Origin: Candidatus Lactobacillus pullistercoris
GTDB lineage: Bacteria; Bacillota; Bacilli; Lactobacillales; Lactobacillaceae
Direction of reading: 5' to 3'
NCBI GenBank assembly: GCA_018883635.1
Contig: JAHLFT010000065.1
Location: 1-34,475, forward strand
DNA: 34,475 bases
Position numbers and translations under genes: made by a program. Numbering within the stretch: the stretch's first letter is position 1; every line of letters begins with the position of its first letter. The notes under the pieces were generated by a model. The model was not told the origin of the DNA. It made no database searches and saw only the letters and a list, made by a program, of their open reading frames with translations. Shown in pieces: positions 18,075 to 27,589 of the stretch.

Positions 18075-18758
18075 ATGGTTAGCACAAAATTTTTAAAACA
18101 ATTAAACGATAAATATCAAATTAAATTTAGAAATGAAAAATTATTAGAAGAGGCATTTACTCATTCTTCTTATGCCAATGAGCATCCTAATGGTGTTCGG
18201 GATTACGAAAAGTTAGAATTTTTGGGAGATGCGGTTCTTGAAATAGCAGTTTCTGATTATCTTTACCGTCATTATCCTGAATTAAATGAAGGTGAATTGA
18301 CTAGAATGCGGTCAAACATCGTAAGAACTGAGGGATTTTCAGAATTTGCAATCGAATGTGGTTTTCAAGATGAAATCAATTTAGGTAATGGAGAAGAAAA
18401 AGCTGGCGCAAGACACAGAAAGACGTTACTTGAAGACGTATTTGAGGCCTTTAATGGTGCTTTATACCTTGATCAAGGTATGAAGGCAGTTACCCATTTT
18501 CTTCATTTAACTGTCTATCCTTTGATTGCAAAAGGTGAATTTGATGATTCTCGTGATTATAAGACTGATTTGCAGGAATTATTGCAGAAAAACGGCCCCG
18601 TTAATATTGAATATGAAACGATCAGTGAAACACAATTGCCATCTCACTTTGTGGTTGAATTGAAAATTAATGATCAAGTTAAGTCCCATGGAGAAGGACA
18701 CAATAAAAAGGCAGCAGAACAGCAAGCAGCAAAAAAGGCTTTACAAGAGCTTGAATAG
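18075..18758 (+). CDS. rnc: Ribonuclease III
   Basis: Double-strand-specific endoribonuclease that matures rRNA and processes structured transcripts. The RNase III signature KLEFLGDAVLE (residues 46-56, with E48 and D52 as metal ligands) and the second acidic pair in KTLLEDVFEAF are present. A C-terminal double-stranded-RNA-binding domain (about 155-227) ends with GEGHNKKAAEQQAAKKALQ. At 227 aa it has the usual length. It is first of the rnc-smc-ftsY operon, a gene order conserved in many Firmicutes; smc begins 12 bases later. Confidence 0.97.
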   Translation: MVSTKFLKQLNDKYQIKFRNEKLLEEAFTHSSYANEHPNGVRDYEKLEFLGDAVLEIAVSDYLYRHYPELNEGELTRMRSNIVRTEGFSEFAIECGFQDEINLGNGEEKAGARHRKTLLEDVFEAFNGALYLDQGMKAVTHFLHLTVYPLIAKGEFDDSRDYKTDLQELLQKNGPVNIEYETISETQLPSHFVVELKINDQVKSHGEGHNKKAAEQQAAKKALQELE

Positions 18759-18770
18759 GAGGTCAAGGAC

Positions 18771-21700
18771 GTGCCATTAACAGAGTTAATTATTGATGGT
18801 TTTAAATCCTTTGCAGATAAGACTACTATCCAGTTTGGTAATGGAATATCCGGGATAGTTGGCCCTAATGGGAGTGGTAAAAGTAATATTACTGAAGCTA
18901 TTCGCTGGGCAATGGGAGAATCTCGCGCAAAAACTCTTCGTGGAAATAATATGAAAGATGTCATTTTTGCAGGAAGTGAGTTTAGAAAGCCCCTTAATAG
19001 TGCCCAGGTAACTCTAGTCTTTGATAATAAAGATCGAAAGTTGAATTTTTCTAGTGATAAAGTTGCAATTACTAGAAAAATTCTGCGTTCGGGTGAAAGT
19101 AATTACTCAATCAACAATCAAAATGTACGTTTAAAAGATGTTCGTGAATTATTCTTGGATTCGGGGCTTTCGCAAAATAGTTTAGCAATTATTTCGCAGG
19201 GAAGAGTAGATCAAATTCTTAATTCTCGACCTGAAGAACGACGTGATATTTTTGAAGAAGCAGCTGGTGTACTTCATTTTAAGCAACAAAAAGAAGCAGC
19301 GGAGAGTCAACTTCAAAAGACAAACGATAATTTAATTCGAATTAATGATTTAGTTAAAGAACTTGAGAATCGTATCGAACCCCTGCATGAACAAAGTTCA
19401 CTTGCCAAAGAGTATAAATTTCAAAAAAAAGGGTTAGATAAAAAATTAAAGACTTTATTAGCTTTTGAAATTCAAACTTTAAATCAAAAAAAGCAAGCAG
19501 TAAAAGATGATGCCGATAAAAATCAAGTCCTTTTAACAAAATTAGATTCAGAGGTTAAAGAATCACAAGCTGCAGTTACACAAAAGAGAAATGAATATAA
19601 ACTTTTACAGGCAAAAAGAGAAAAGCTCCAACAAAAGTTATTAGAGATTACGCAACAATTTTCTGATTTAAATACTAATTTGCAAGTTGAGGAACAATCA
19701 AAACGTTTTGATGAAGCTACTAAAACTGAATATCAAAAACAAATTTCTGAATTAAAGGATCAAATTGCCAAAATCAAAAGAGAATTAGATAATCTTGCTG
19801 AAGAGAAAAATAATTTAGCTATCAAGAAAGATGAACTGCAAGCTAAAAAAGATTCTTTGACAGGTAACTTGAAGGAAAAGCCAGATCAATTAAATAAAAA
19901 ACTCGAGAGGCAGAGAAGTAATTATATTCAATTACTTCAAGATCAAACTTCGATAAACAACAAGCTTGTCTATTTGAAAAATGAATATCAAAGAGCTAGT
20001 GAAGATAAAAATGAACAGAATAATAATATTGAAACGCAGTTGCAAAAGGCACAGCAGGATCTTAAGCGGCTTCAAGGACAAGGACAAAAGTTAACTAAAA
20101 AACGCCGCGAAAATAAGGATCAACTTGATAAATATAACCAAACGCGAGCAAATCTCGATCTAAAAATTACTGAATTAAGACAACAGGTAAGCAAAACTCG
20201 TAATTTATTACAGAAATTTAAAGCCCGTCATGACGCTTTAGTTAATATTCAAAAGCGGCATGAAGGTTATTACTTTGGCGTTAGAAATGTTTTAAATCAC
20301 TTGGATCAGTATCCTGGTGTTATTGGAGTAGTTGGCGAATTAATTACTTTTTCTCAAGAATTAGAAGCAGCGATGACAACTGCGTTGGGTGCAGGTGTAC
20401 AAAATCTTGTTACCGATTCTAGAATGTCAGCTAGAAATGCAATTAATGCTTTAAAACAAAATCATGCTGGGCGTGCTACTTTCTTGCCATTAGATGGTTT
20501 GCGTCAGCATGTTATCCCGGATTCGACAGTTAATACCTTAAAGACTTTTAAAGGCTTCATCGGTGTTGCAAGTCAACTGGTAACTAGCTCAAGTAATATT
20601 GATATTTTGAATGCGATTAATTACCTTTTAGGAAGTGTCATAATTGTTGACAATATTGATACTGCTTTAGCTATTAAACAAAGAGTAAATCGTTACCGTG
20701 TAGTGACTTTATACGGGGATGTAATTTCTCCAGGTGGATCAATGACCGGTGGTGTCAAGAATCAACGAAATGATTCGCCTTTGCAAACTACAGCCGAAAT
20801 TAATTCTTTAAAAGAAAAGATTGATTCCCAGCAAAGAGAATTAGTTAGTTGGCAAAAAGATTTAGATAAACAAGTTGCTGATCAACAATCAATTACGAAA
20901 AAATTAACTGATTTACAAAATAAAGTTCAAGAACTCAATCAAGAGATCAATGAAACTGCTTTAAGCTATCAAAATCAAGAAAAAGAAGTCAAACGACTTC
21001 AAGATGCAAATAATTTATTTATTTCTCGTCAAAATCAACGTCGTCAAGAATTAAATGAATTAAGTGAAAATATTAAGCAGGCAAAAGAAAAACAAGAACA
21101 ACTGGCCGAAAATACGGAACAAGCAAAAATAAAGATGAATGATTTACAGGAGCGAATTAAGAATTTTAATGAACTCAGCAAAAACATTCAAGATAAACTT
21201 AGTCGTTTGGATCCGGAATTAGCGGTTTATTCAAATAAACTGGAAAATTTGTTGAGTAAGCAAAAAGAAAGACAAGTTGATTTAGAGCAAAATCAAAGTC
21301 AGCTGGATAATCTTGAAGAAAAATTAGCAGCTTTATCTAAAAATAGAGAAAATTCTAGTCATAAAAAAGAAGATTTGCAGCAGAAACGTGCTTCATTGCA
21401 AAATTCGCGTAAACAATATGAAGTTGAATTAAGTCAGCTAGCGGCAAAATTAGGACGCTTTGATGCGCAGATCAATCAGCTTGAACAAGTTGCTAGTCGA
21501 AATTATGATTTAAGAAAAGATGCAGCAGAGCAGCAAGAACAATTTTCAATTAAAATAACTAAAATTAGTAGTTTAATGGATCAAAAATTAAATACTTTAA
21601 GTGAAGATTATTCATTAACTTATGAAGCCGCAATTTATCAAGCAAAAGGTGATAATACAGAAGAATTTCGGCAAAAGTTAAAGAAAGCTATAAAGCTGCA

Positions 21701-22337
21701 TCGAATGTCGATTGAAGATATTGGACCTGTAAATCTTGATTCAATCGAAGAATATGAAAATGTTAAAAAGAGATATGACTTTTTAAACGGTCAACAAAAT
21801 GATTTACTTTCTGCTAGATCTGATTTGGAAGAATCCATGACAGAATTAGATAAAGAAGTAAAAGTAAGATTTAGTACGGCGTTTACCAATATTTCCGAAA
21901 GTTTCACAAAAATATTCCCAATTGTCTTTGGTGGAGGAAATGCCAAACTGGTCTTAACTGATCCTGATGATATGCTCAAAACAGGAGTAGAAATTATTGC
22001 CCAACCGCCTGGCAAAAAATTACAAAAATTAAGTTTGTTATCAGGTGGAGAAAGAGCATTAACTGCGATAACATTATTGTTTGCTATGCTGCAGATTAAT
22101 CCTGTACCTTTCTGCGTACTAGACGAGGTTGAAGCTGCCTTAGATGATGCAAACATAGCTCGCTTTGCCCGCTTTTTACAGAAGTATGATATGCATACAC
22201 AATTTATCGTGATCACTCATAGACGTGGTACTATGAGGCAAGCAGATCGTTTATTCGGTGTTGTTATGCAGGAATTAGGTGTTTCAAAAGTTGTATCTGT
22301 TTCATTAAATGATATTAAAGATGAGGTGAATCAATAA
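18771..22337 (+). CDS. smc: Chromosome segregation ATPase SMC
   Basis: Condensin subunit that organises and separates the nucleoid, dimerising through a hinge and working with ScpA/ScpB (not in the window). The N-terminal half-ATPase has GPNGSGKSN. Two long coiled coils (about 165-505 and 665-1000), rich in Q, K, E and L, flank the hinge (about 510-660, VIGVVGELITFSQELE and GDVISPGGSMTGGV). The C-terminal half has LSLLSGGERALTAI and LDEVEAALDD. The GTG start has GGAGG nine or ten bases upstream, within the rnc end region. At 1188 aa it is full length. Its last bases share ATG with ftsY. A conserved neighbour of rnc and ftsY. Confidence 0.97.
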   Translation: MPLTELIIDGFKSFADKTTIQFGNGISGIVGPNGSGKSNITEAIRWAMGESRAKTLRGNNMKDVIFAGSEFRKPLNSAQVTLVFDNKDRKLNFSSDKVAITRKILRSGESNYSINNQNVRLKDVRELFLDSGLSQNSLAIISQGRVDQILNSRPEERRDIFEEAAGVLHFKQQKEAAESQLQKTNDNLIRINDLVKELENRIEPLHEQSSLAKEYKFQKKGLDKKLKTLLAFEIQTLNQKKQAVKDDADKNQVLLTKLDSEVKESQAAVTQKRNEYKLLQAKREKLQQKLLEITQQFSDLNTNLQVEEQSKRFDEATKTEYQKQISELKDQIAKIKRELDNLAEEKNNLAIKKDELQAKKDSLTGNLKEKPDQLNKKLERQRSNYIQLLQDQTSINNKLVYLKNEYQRASEDKNEQNNNIETQLQKAQQDLKRLQGQGQKLTKKRRENKDQLDKYNQTRANLDLKITELRQQVSKTRNLLQKFKARHDALVNIQKRHEGYYFGVRNVLNHLDQYPGVIGVVGELITFSQELEAAMTTALGAGVQNLVTDSRMSARNAINALKQNHAGRATFLPLDGLRQHVIPDSTVNTLKTFKGFIGVASQLVTSSSNIDILNAINYLLGSVIIVDNIDTALAIKQRVNRYRVVTLYGDVISPGGSMTGGVKNQRNDSPLQTTAEINSLKEKIDSQQRELVSWQKDLDKQVADQQSITKKLTDLQNKVQELNQEINETALSYQNQEKEVKRLQDANNLFISRQNQRRQELNELSENIKQAKEKQEQLAENTEQAKIKMNDLQERIKNFNELSKNIQDKLSRLDPELAVYSNKLENLLSKQKERQVDLEQNQSQLDNLEEKLAALSKNRENSSHKKEDLQQKRASLQNSRKQYEVELSQLAAKLGRFDAQINQLEQVASRNYDLRKDAAEQQEQFSIKITKISSLMDQKLNTLSEDYSLTYEAAIYQAKGDNTEEFRQKLKKAIKLHRMSIEDIGPVNLDSIEEYENVKKRYDFLNGQQNDLLSARSDLEESMTELDKEVKVRFSTAFTNISESFTKIFPIVFGGGNAKLVLTDPDDMLKTGVEIIAQPPGKKLQKLSLLSGGERALTAITLLFAMLQINPVPFCVLDEVEAALDDANIARFARFLQKYDMHTQFIVITHRRGTMRQADRLFGVVMQELGVSKVVSVSLNDIKDEVNQ

Positions 22338-23503
22338 TGGGTTTATTCGATAAAATAAAAAAATCTTTATTTGGTAATTTAGATGAAGATCAAGAAGAAA
22401 AAGAAAAACCAAAAAAGAAAAATGAAGAACTAGCTGAAGACGATACTATCCTTGAAAGTAATGCAGAAAATAATGAGGAAGAATCTGATTTAGCAGAAAA
22501 TTCCGAGGATTCAGATATTACAGAAGATGAAGATGCAGAGGCCGCTGAAGAAGACAAACATGAAAAAGCTGACCAGAAGAAACTTTATGAAAAAGGTTTG
22601 GAAAAAACAAATAAAGGCTTTGGCGCAAAATTAAATGCGTTCTTTGCTAAGTTTAGGACTGTTGATGAAGACTTCTTTGATGATCTAGAGGACCTTTTGA
22701 TTGAATCTGATGTTGGTTATCAAACAGCTGAAGAATTAACTGAGCAATTACGTGATGAAGCTAAATTGCAGAAGGCAAAAACACGTGATGAATTAAAACA
22801 GGTTATCGTTGAAAAATTGGTCGCTTTATATGATCAAAATGGTAATGCTGATGATGAAAAATTGATTTATCACGATGATCAAAAGCCAAATGTTTACCTA
22901 TTTGTTGGAGTAAATGGTGCTGGTAAAACTACGACAATCGGTAAATTAGCTAAGCGTTTTAAAGATCAAGGTAAATCAGTACTTATGGCAGCTGCCGATA
23001 CCTTTAGGGCTGGAGCTGTTGAACAATTGGTTGAATGGGGTAAAAGAGTAGACGTCCCCGTTGTGACTGGTAAAGAAAAAGCTGATCCGGCTTCAGTTGT
23101 TTATGATGCAACAAAAAAGGCGTTGGATGAAGGATATGATTATCTATTAGTTGATACTGCAGGTCGACTTCAGAATAAGAAGAATTTGATGAATGAGCTT
23201 GAAAAAATTCAACGAACGATAAAAAAATTAGCTCCTGAAGAGCCAACAGAAACCTTGCTTGTTTTGGATGGCTCTACTGGACAAAATGCATTACTTCAAG
23301 CGAAAGATTTCGATAAAACAACAAAATTAACAGGCTTAGTCTTAACTAAATTGGATGGTTCATCAAAAGGTGGAGTTGTCCTTGCAATTAGAAATGAAAT
23401 GAAATTGCCCGTTAAATTAGTTGGGCTTGGTGAAAAAGCAGAAGATCTTGCTGATTTTGATGCCGCTAACTATGCGATTGGTCTTTTCCATGGTCTAGTA
23501 TAG
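22337..23503 (+). CDS. ftsY: Signal recognition particle receptor FtsY
   Basis: GTPase that docks Ffh-ribosome complexes at the membrane. The first 85 or so residues after MGLFDKIKKSLFG (a membrane-binding amphipathic segment) are strongly acidic and E/D-rich, the A domain. The NG domain follows with GVNGAGKTTTIGKLA (near 191), DTAGRLQNKKNL, the TKLDGSSKGG motif and GLGEKAEDL. 388 aa. The start ATG overlaps the smc stop codon by one base. There is no terminator after it, so the transcript may continue into pepD 46 bases on. Its partner Ffh is encoded about 4.4 kb downstream. Confidence 0.97.
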   Translation: MGLFDKIKKSLFGNLDEDQEEKEKPKKKNEELAEDDTILESNAENNEEESDLAENSEDSDITEDEDAEAAEEDKHEKADQKKLYEKGLEKTNKGFGAKLNAFFAKFRTVDEDFFDDLEDLLIESDVGYQTAEELTEQLRDEAKLQKAKTRDELKQVIVEKLVALYDQNGNADDEKLIYHDDQKPNVYLFVGVNGAGKTTTIGKLAKRFKDQGKSVLMAAADTFRAGAVEQLVEWGKRVDVPVVTGKEKADPASVVYDATKKALDEGYDYLLVDTAGRLQNKKNLMNELEKIQRTIKKLAPEEPTETLLVLDGSTGQNALLQAKDFDKTTKLTGLVLTKLDGSSKGGVVLAIRNEMKLPVKLVGLGEKAEDLADFDAANYAIGLFHGLV

Positions 23504-23549
23504 TGATAAAGTTAAAGTAATAGTTAGATAGAAAAAAGGAGATTTAATT

Positions 23550-24971
23550 ATGAGAGAACCTAGTGCATGTACCACAATTTTAGTAGGTAAAAAAGCCTCT
23601 GTTGATGGCACTACAATGATTGCTCGTAACGATGATACATTTAGACCAATTACTCCACAAAAATTTATCATTGAACCTGCAAGACATGGAGAAAAGAAGC
23701 ATATCAAGTCTTGGTTAAATAAATTTGAAATGGATTTACCTGAGGATGCTCAACGTGTACCAGCAGTGCCAAATGTTGATTATAAACATCGTGGATATTA
23801 CGATGAATCAGGTATTAATGAAGAAAATGTATGTATGTCATGTACTGAATCAACATACGGTAATGAAAGAACCTTAGCTTTTGACCCACTTGTAAAAGAT
23901 GGTTTAGATGAAGATTGTATGCAAACTTCAGTTTTACCATACATTCATTCTGCTCGTGACGGTGTAAAATACCTCGGAATTTTGATTGCCAAATATGGTT
24001 CTCCAGCTGGAAACTCAGTTTTATTCAGTGATAAAGATGAAATTTGGTATATGGAAATCGTAACCGGGCACCACTGGGTTGCTCAAAGAATTCCAGATGA
24101 TTGTTATGCAGCAACTGGTAACCGAGTAGCTATTGAACAAGTTAACTTTGATGATTCAGATAACTTTATGTGGAGTGAAGGCATTCAAGAATTTGTCGAA
24201 AAGCATCACTTAAATGTTGATCACGAAGGTTGGAATTTCCGTCACATTTTTGGTACTTACACTGAACAAGACCGCCACTACAATACTAATCGTCAGTGGT
24301 ATATTCAAAAGTTATTCAATCCATCAATTGAACAAGATCCACAGGATCCAGATATTCCATTTATCCGTAAAGCTGAAAAGAAGATTACCCGTGAAGATAT
24401 TCAATTTGCTTTAGGTTCACACTACCAAGACACGCCATATGATCCATTTGGTAAAGGTACTGATGAAGAAAAGCATCGTTATCGTCCAATTGGTTTGAAT
24501 AGAACCCAAAATTCTCATATTTTACAAATTAGAAATGATGTTCCAGACGATCGTGCTGCAATTATGTGGCTATGTATTGGTGGCCCAACCTTTACGCCAT
24601 ATGTTCCATTCTTTGCTAACATGAGTGATACTGATCCTTCATATAACAATACTTCAATGGATTACAATATGAACGATGCATGGTGGTATTACAAGTCATT
24701 GGCTGCACTTGTTGAAAGTCATTACCCACAATTTGTTCAGCTTGACACTGATTATTTAATTGAATTAAATCGTTACTATCGTGGCCGAGTAGAAGAAATT
24801 ATTAAGGGTGCTGAAGGTAAGTCGGGTGAAGAATTAACTGACTACTTAACAAAGGCTAACCAAGAAACTGTCGCTCATACTAAGAAAGATAGTGAAAAGT
24901 TATGGGGACAAATGATGACTGAATCAATCAATATGTCTAAGCTTACATTCCATATGGATGAGAACTTATAA
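23550..24971 (+). CDS. pepD: Dipeptidase of family C69 (PepD)
   Basis: Cytoplasmic N-terminal-nucleophile hydrolase with broad dipeptide specificity, liberating amino acids from imported peptides. The N terminus has REPSACTTILVGKKAS; C7 would be exposed as nucleophile after autoprocessing, as in the lactobacillus PepD and choloylglycine-hydrolase-like folds. GTTMIARNDD is the next conserved segment. 473 aa, family length. AAAAGGAG lies eight or nine bases before the ATG. Codon use appears biased like that of oppA, indicating high expression. It is followed by a strong terminator. Several C69 paralogues exist in lactobacilli, so which PepD this is (A, B or other) cannot be decided here. Confidence 0.92.
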   Translation: MREPSACTTILVGKKASVDGTTMIARNDDTFRPITPQKFIIEPARHGEKKHIKSWLNKFEMDLPEDAQRVPAVPNVDYKHRGYYDESGINEENVCMSCTESTYGNERTLAFDPLVKDGLDEDCMQTSVLPYIHSARDGVKYLGILIAKYGSPAGNSVLFSDKDEIWYMEIVTGHHWVAQRIPDDCYAATGNRVAIEQVNFDDSDNFMWSEGIQEFVEKHHLNVDHEGWNFRHIFGTYTEQDRHYNTNRQWYIQKLFNPSIEQDPQDPDIPFIRKAEKKITREDIQFALGSHYQDTPYDPFGKGTDEEKHRYRPIGLNRTQNSHILQIRNDVPDDRAAIMWLCIGGPTFTPYVPFFANMSDTDPSYNNTSMDYNMNDAWWYYKSLAALVESHYPQFVQLDTDYLIELNRYYRGRVEEIIKGAEGKSGEELTDYLTKANQETVAHTKKDSEKLWGQMMTESINMSKLTFHMDENL

Positions 24972-24991
24972 TAAAATTTAAGTATATTTTT

Positions 24992-25025
24992 AAAGAGATC
25001 TAGAAAAAATCTAGATCTCTTTCTT
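24992..25025 (+). terminator. Intrinsic terminator after pepD
   Basis: A perfect 13-bp stem (AAAGAGATCTAGA / TCTAGATCTCTTT) with an AAAAA loop is followed by CTTTT. Confidence 0.92.
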
Positions 25026-25031
25026 TTATAG

Positions 25032-25040
25032 TGTCATAAT
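25032..25040 (+). promoter_or_regulatory. Possible extended -10 promoter of the glcU-like gene
   Basis: TGTCATAAT (TGn plus a five-of-six -10) lies just after the pepD terminator. No -35 is recognisable. The leader to the AAAAGGAGG box would be about 45 bases. Confidence 0.35.
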
Positions 25041-25098
25041 AGTTGATTGTAATTTACATTTTTGGAGTTGAAATTTACCTTATTAAAAGGAGGAAATT

Positions 25099-25962
25099 AT
25101 GGCACTTTTGATTGCTTTAATTAACATTATTGGTTGGGGATTAATTCCTCTGACCGTAAAAGGAACTCCTGCTCATCAAATTACAGGTATGGGAATAGGT
25201 GCGTCAGTCACAGCCTTTATTATCTATCTTTTTACAAGACCTAGTATTGACGTTACAGTTTGGATAATTGCGATTGTAGCTGGAGCATTATGGACAATCG
25301 GACAGTTAGGACAATTCATTTCATATACTAGAATTGGAGTTAGTGGTACTATTCCACTTTCCACTGGCTTTCAATTAGTGGGTAATTCTTTAATTGGAGT
25401 TTTGATTTTCGGAGAATGGCCAACCGCGATAGCTAAAATTATTGGTTTTATTGCTTTAGCTTGTGTGGTAATTGGAATTGTTCTAAGTTCAAAGAGCGAT
25501 GACAAAGGTTCGGGAGATGCTAACTTTAAAAATATTATGTTTTTGTTAGCTACAACGATTGGTTTTTGGGCTTATTCAAGTTTTCCAAAATTCATTTCAA
25601 GTCATATCAATTCAAAAGTAACTGGATTAGATTATATTTTTCCAGAAATGCTTGGTGTGTTAGTGGGAACAGTAATTTATATTATTTTGTCTCATAATAC
25701 AAAAGTTTATTCGGAAAAAGTTACCTGGAGAAACTGCTTAGCTGGTTTATAATTCGGTATCGGTACTCTATTTTATCTATTTTCAGTAAGAGATAACGGG
25801 GTAACAAATGCCTTTATTTATAGTCAGCTTTGTTCAGTTCTTTCAACTTTCGGTGGAATTATTTTCTTACATGAAACTCAAAGTAAAAAGGAGATGTTTT
25901 ATATTGCTATCGGTTTAGTCTTTATTGTCGGTGGTAGTGTATTAACGGGTTTTGCAAAATAA
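25099..25962 (+). pseudogene. glcU: GlcU/GRP-family sugar (glucose) uptake transporter, interrupted by an in-frame TAA
   Basis: The intact part (25099-25752, 217 codons) reads as a drug/metabolite-type sugar transporter of the glucose uptake (GRP, GlcU/RhaT-related) family: NIIGWGLIPL, TIGQLGQFISYTRIGVS and STGFQLVGNSLIGVL. After TAA at 25750-25752 the same frame continues without a shift for 69 more codons to TAA at 25960-25962, giving FGIGTLFYLF, NAFIYSQLCSVLSTFGGIIFLHE and IGLVFIVGGSVLTGFAK, the expected last three helices. Total 287 codons, the family length. One base change (for example TTA to TAA) explains it. Start has AAAAGGAGG. It is probably non-functional unless the stop is read through or is a sequencing error. 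Confidence 0.85.
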
Positions 25963-25998
25963 AAAAATGAGTTAGCTTTTATGCTAACTCATTTTTTT
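25961..25998. terminator. Bidirectional terminator between glcU-like gene and the permease
   Basis: A perfect 16-bp stem (AAAAAAATGAGTTAGC / GCTAACTCATTTTTTT, loop TTTTAT) lies between the two convergent genes. A and T runs on its flanks allow termination in both directions. Confidence 0.92.
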
Positions 25999-26012
25999 AT
26001 TTTTGATTATGA

Positions 26013-27434
26013 TTATCGATTTAAGCTAGAATGTTTAGCACCATATATTAAATAAATAATTACCCCCAAAATAAACCAAATACCAGCGTATATTTTGGCC
26101 TGGGAATCTAAACCTAAGAAGACAATAAACGCAGCTAAAAATGCTAGGAATGGCAAAATAGGGAAGAGTGGCATTTTGAAGGATGGATCATCAATATCTT
26201 TTCCTTCTCTTTTTCGCAATGGATAAATTCCAATTGAGACAAACATGAATGCAATTAATGTTCCGGCAGAAATTAACTGTGATAAAGCAGCAAAAGGAAA
26301 GATAGCGCCAATCACGATTGCAATGAAAGTAATTGCAAAAACAGCATTATTTGGACGGTGATTTTGATTAATTTTTCCTAACCATTTAGGAAGCATTCCG
26401 TCACGACCAAAAGAATATATTAGTCTCGAACCAGCCATACTCATTCCAATTAAAGCTGTAAACATCCCTAAAACGGCAATAGTTTGAACAATAACTGCAA
26501 TAGCGGGATGTCCTGCAAATCTCAGAGCTAGACCAACTGGTTCAGCGTTTCCTGCATATTTGGCATAGGGCATAATTCCTACCAAAACTAAGCTGACACT
26601 CACAAATAACACGACTGCGATGATTAGAGAACCAATGATTCCGCGCGGCATTGTTTTTTGTGGTTCGATTGCTTCTGCAGAATTGGCGGCAACGGAATCA
26701 AAGCCAATGTATGAAAGAAAAATCATCGCTACACCGGCATAAATTCCTTGAAAACCACCAAATGGACCATTATCAGTTGGATGATATTTGGGAATAAATG
26801 GTACATAATTACAGTTCTTAATTGCAGTTGCACCGACTACCACGAAAAGTAGAATAGCGAAAACTTTTAAAACAACTAACGCATTTTCAACTCGTGCCAC
26901 TCGATTTAAACCAATAGAGATTAAGACGCCAACTAGTGCAATTGAAATAATTGAAACTAAATCAACAATTCCGCCATTTGTTCCAAAAGCGTTGGACAAA
27001 TAAGGCGGCAATTTTAAACCTATGGGTGCAATTAAGGCTCTAAAATTAGCAGATAATCCTGACCCAACGAAGGCTAAGGCAATGAAATATTCTGCTAGTA
27101 GGGCCCAACCAGCAACCCAACCCCAAAATTCACCGAAAATCACATTAATCCAAGAATAGGCAGAACCTGCAAAAGGCATAGCCGCAGCCATTTCTGCATA
27201 GGCAAAAGCGACTAAACCAGCAGCGATTGCTGCTAAGATAAATGAAATTGCAACAGCTGGTCCAGTATGCATGGCTGCAACTTCACCCGGTAAAGTAAAG
27301 ATTGAAGCAGAAACAATGGTCCCAACTCCTAGTGCCAAAATGTCTTTTACTTTTAATGATCTAACCAAATGTCCATCTTTATTTTCATATATTCGAGGAT
27401 CTTCTTTTCGATTCATTTTTTGCCAAAGACTCAT
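26013..27434 (-). CDS. APC-superfamily amino acid permease (CAT/YfnA-like)
   Basis: Multi-helix membrane transporter of 473 aa with about twelve predicted helices. The first helix carries LGVGTIVSASIF, the G-x-G-x-I substrate-binding motif of APC permeases (usually GxGIGSGIF), followed by PGEVAAM and the loop FAYAEMAAAMPFAGSAYSW typical of the cationic amino acid transporter (TC 2.A.3.3) subfamily. ASVxLxYxGFDSVA-like and SRLIYSFGRDGMLP segments are also present. Substrate cannot be read from sequence. The ATG has AGGAGG nine bases upstream. It stands alone on the minus strand; the promoter region is very AT-rich and I could not choose a convincing promoter. Confidence 0.88.
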   Translation of the reverse strand: MSLWQKMNRKEDPRIYENKDGHLVRSLKVKDILALGVGTIVSASIFTLPGEVAAMHTGPAVAISFILAAIAAGLVAFAYAEMAAAMPFAGSAYSWINVIFGEFWGWVAGWALLAEYFIALAFVGSGLSANFRALIAPIGLKLPPYLSNAFGTNGGIVDLVSIISIALVGVLISIGLNRVARVENALVVLKVFAILLFVVVGATAIKNCNYVPFIPKYHPTDNGPFGGFQGIYAGVAMIFLSYIGFDSVAANSAEAIEPQKTMPRGIIGSLIIAVVLFVSVSLVLVGIMPYAKYAGNAEPVGLALRFAGHPAIAVIVQTIAVLGMFTALIGMSMAGSRLIYSFGRDGMLPKWLGKINQNHRPNNAVFAITFIAIVIGAIFPFAALSQLISAGTLIAFMFVSIGIYPLRKREGKDIDDPSFKMPLFPILPFLAFLAAFIVFLGLDSQAKIYAGIWFILGVIIYLIYGAKHSSLNR

Positions 27435-27563
27435 TAAATATTCCTCCTAGTGTTTTATCTTTGATAATATATCATAAAATTAGAATATAATTAAAACATT
27501 CAAAAAAGTATTTTGTAAAACCTTTATTTTTATTGTGATCTAATACTAAAAAGAGAGCATTTT

Positions 27564-27572
27564 TGCTATACT
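27564..27572 (+). promoter_or_regulatory. Extended -10 promoter of ylxM-ffh
   Basis: TGCTATACT contains a five-of-six -10 with the TGn extension. There is no -35 at the expected distance. The predicted start (near 27579) lies only about ten bases before ATG 27590. Confidence 0.45.
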
Positions 27573-27589
27573 AAAAAGCGGTGAAATAT

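Noticed and set aside
21791-22216. 141-codon antisense ORF within smc
   Set aside because: Shadow of the conserved smc C-terminal ATPase in the reverse frame; composition is not protein-like.
23504-23549. A separate pepD promoter
   Set aside because: The 46-base gap is AT-rich but no -35/-10 pair is convincing. pepD may be read from the ftsY transcript or a promoter inside ftsY.
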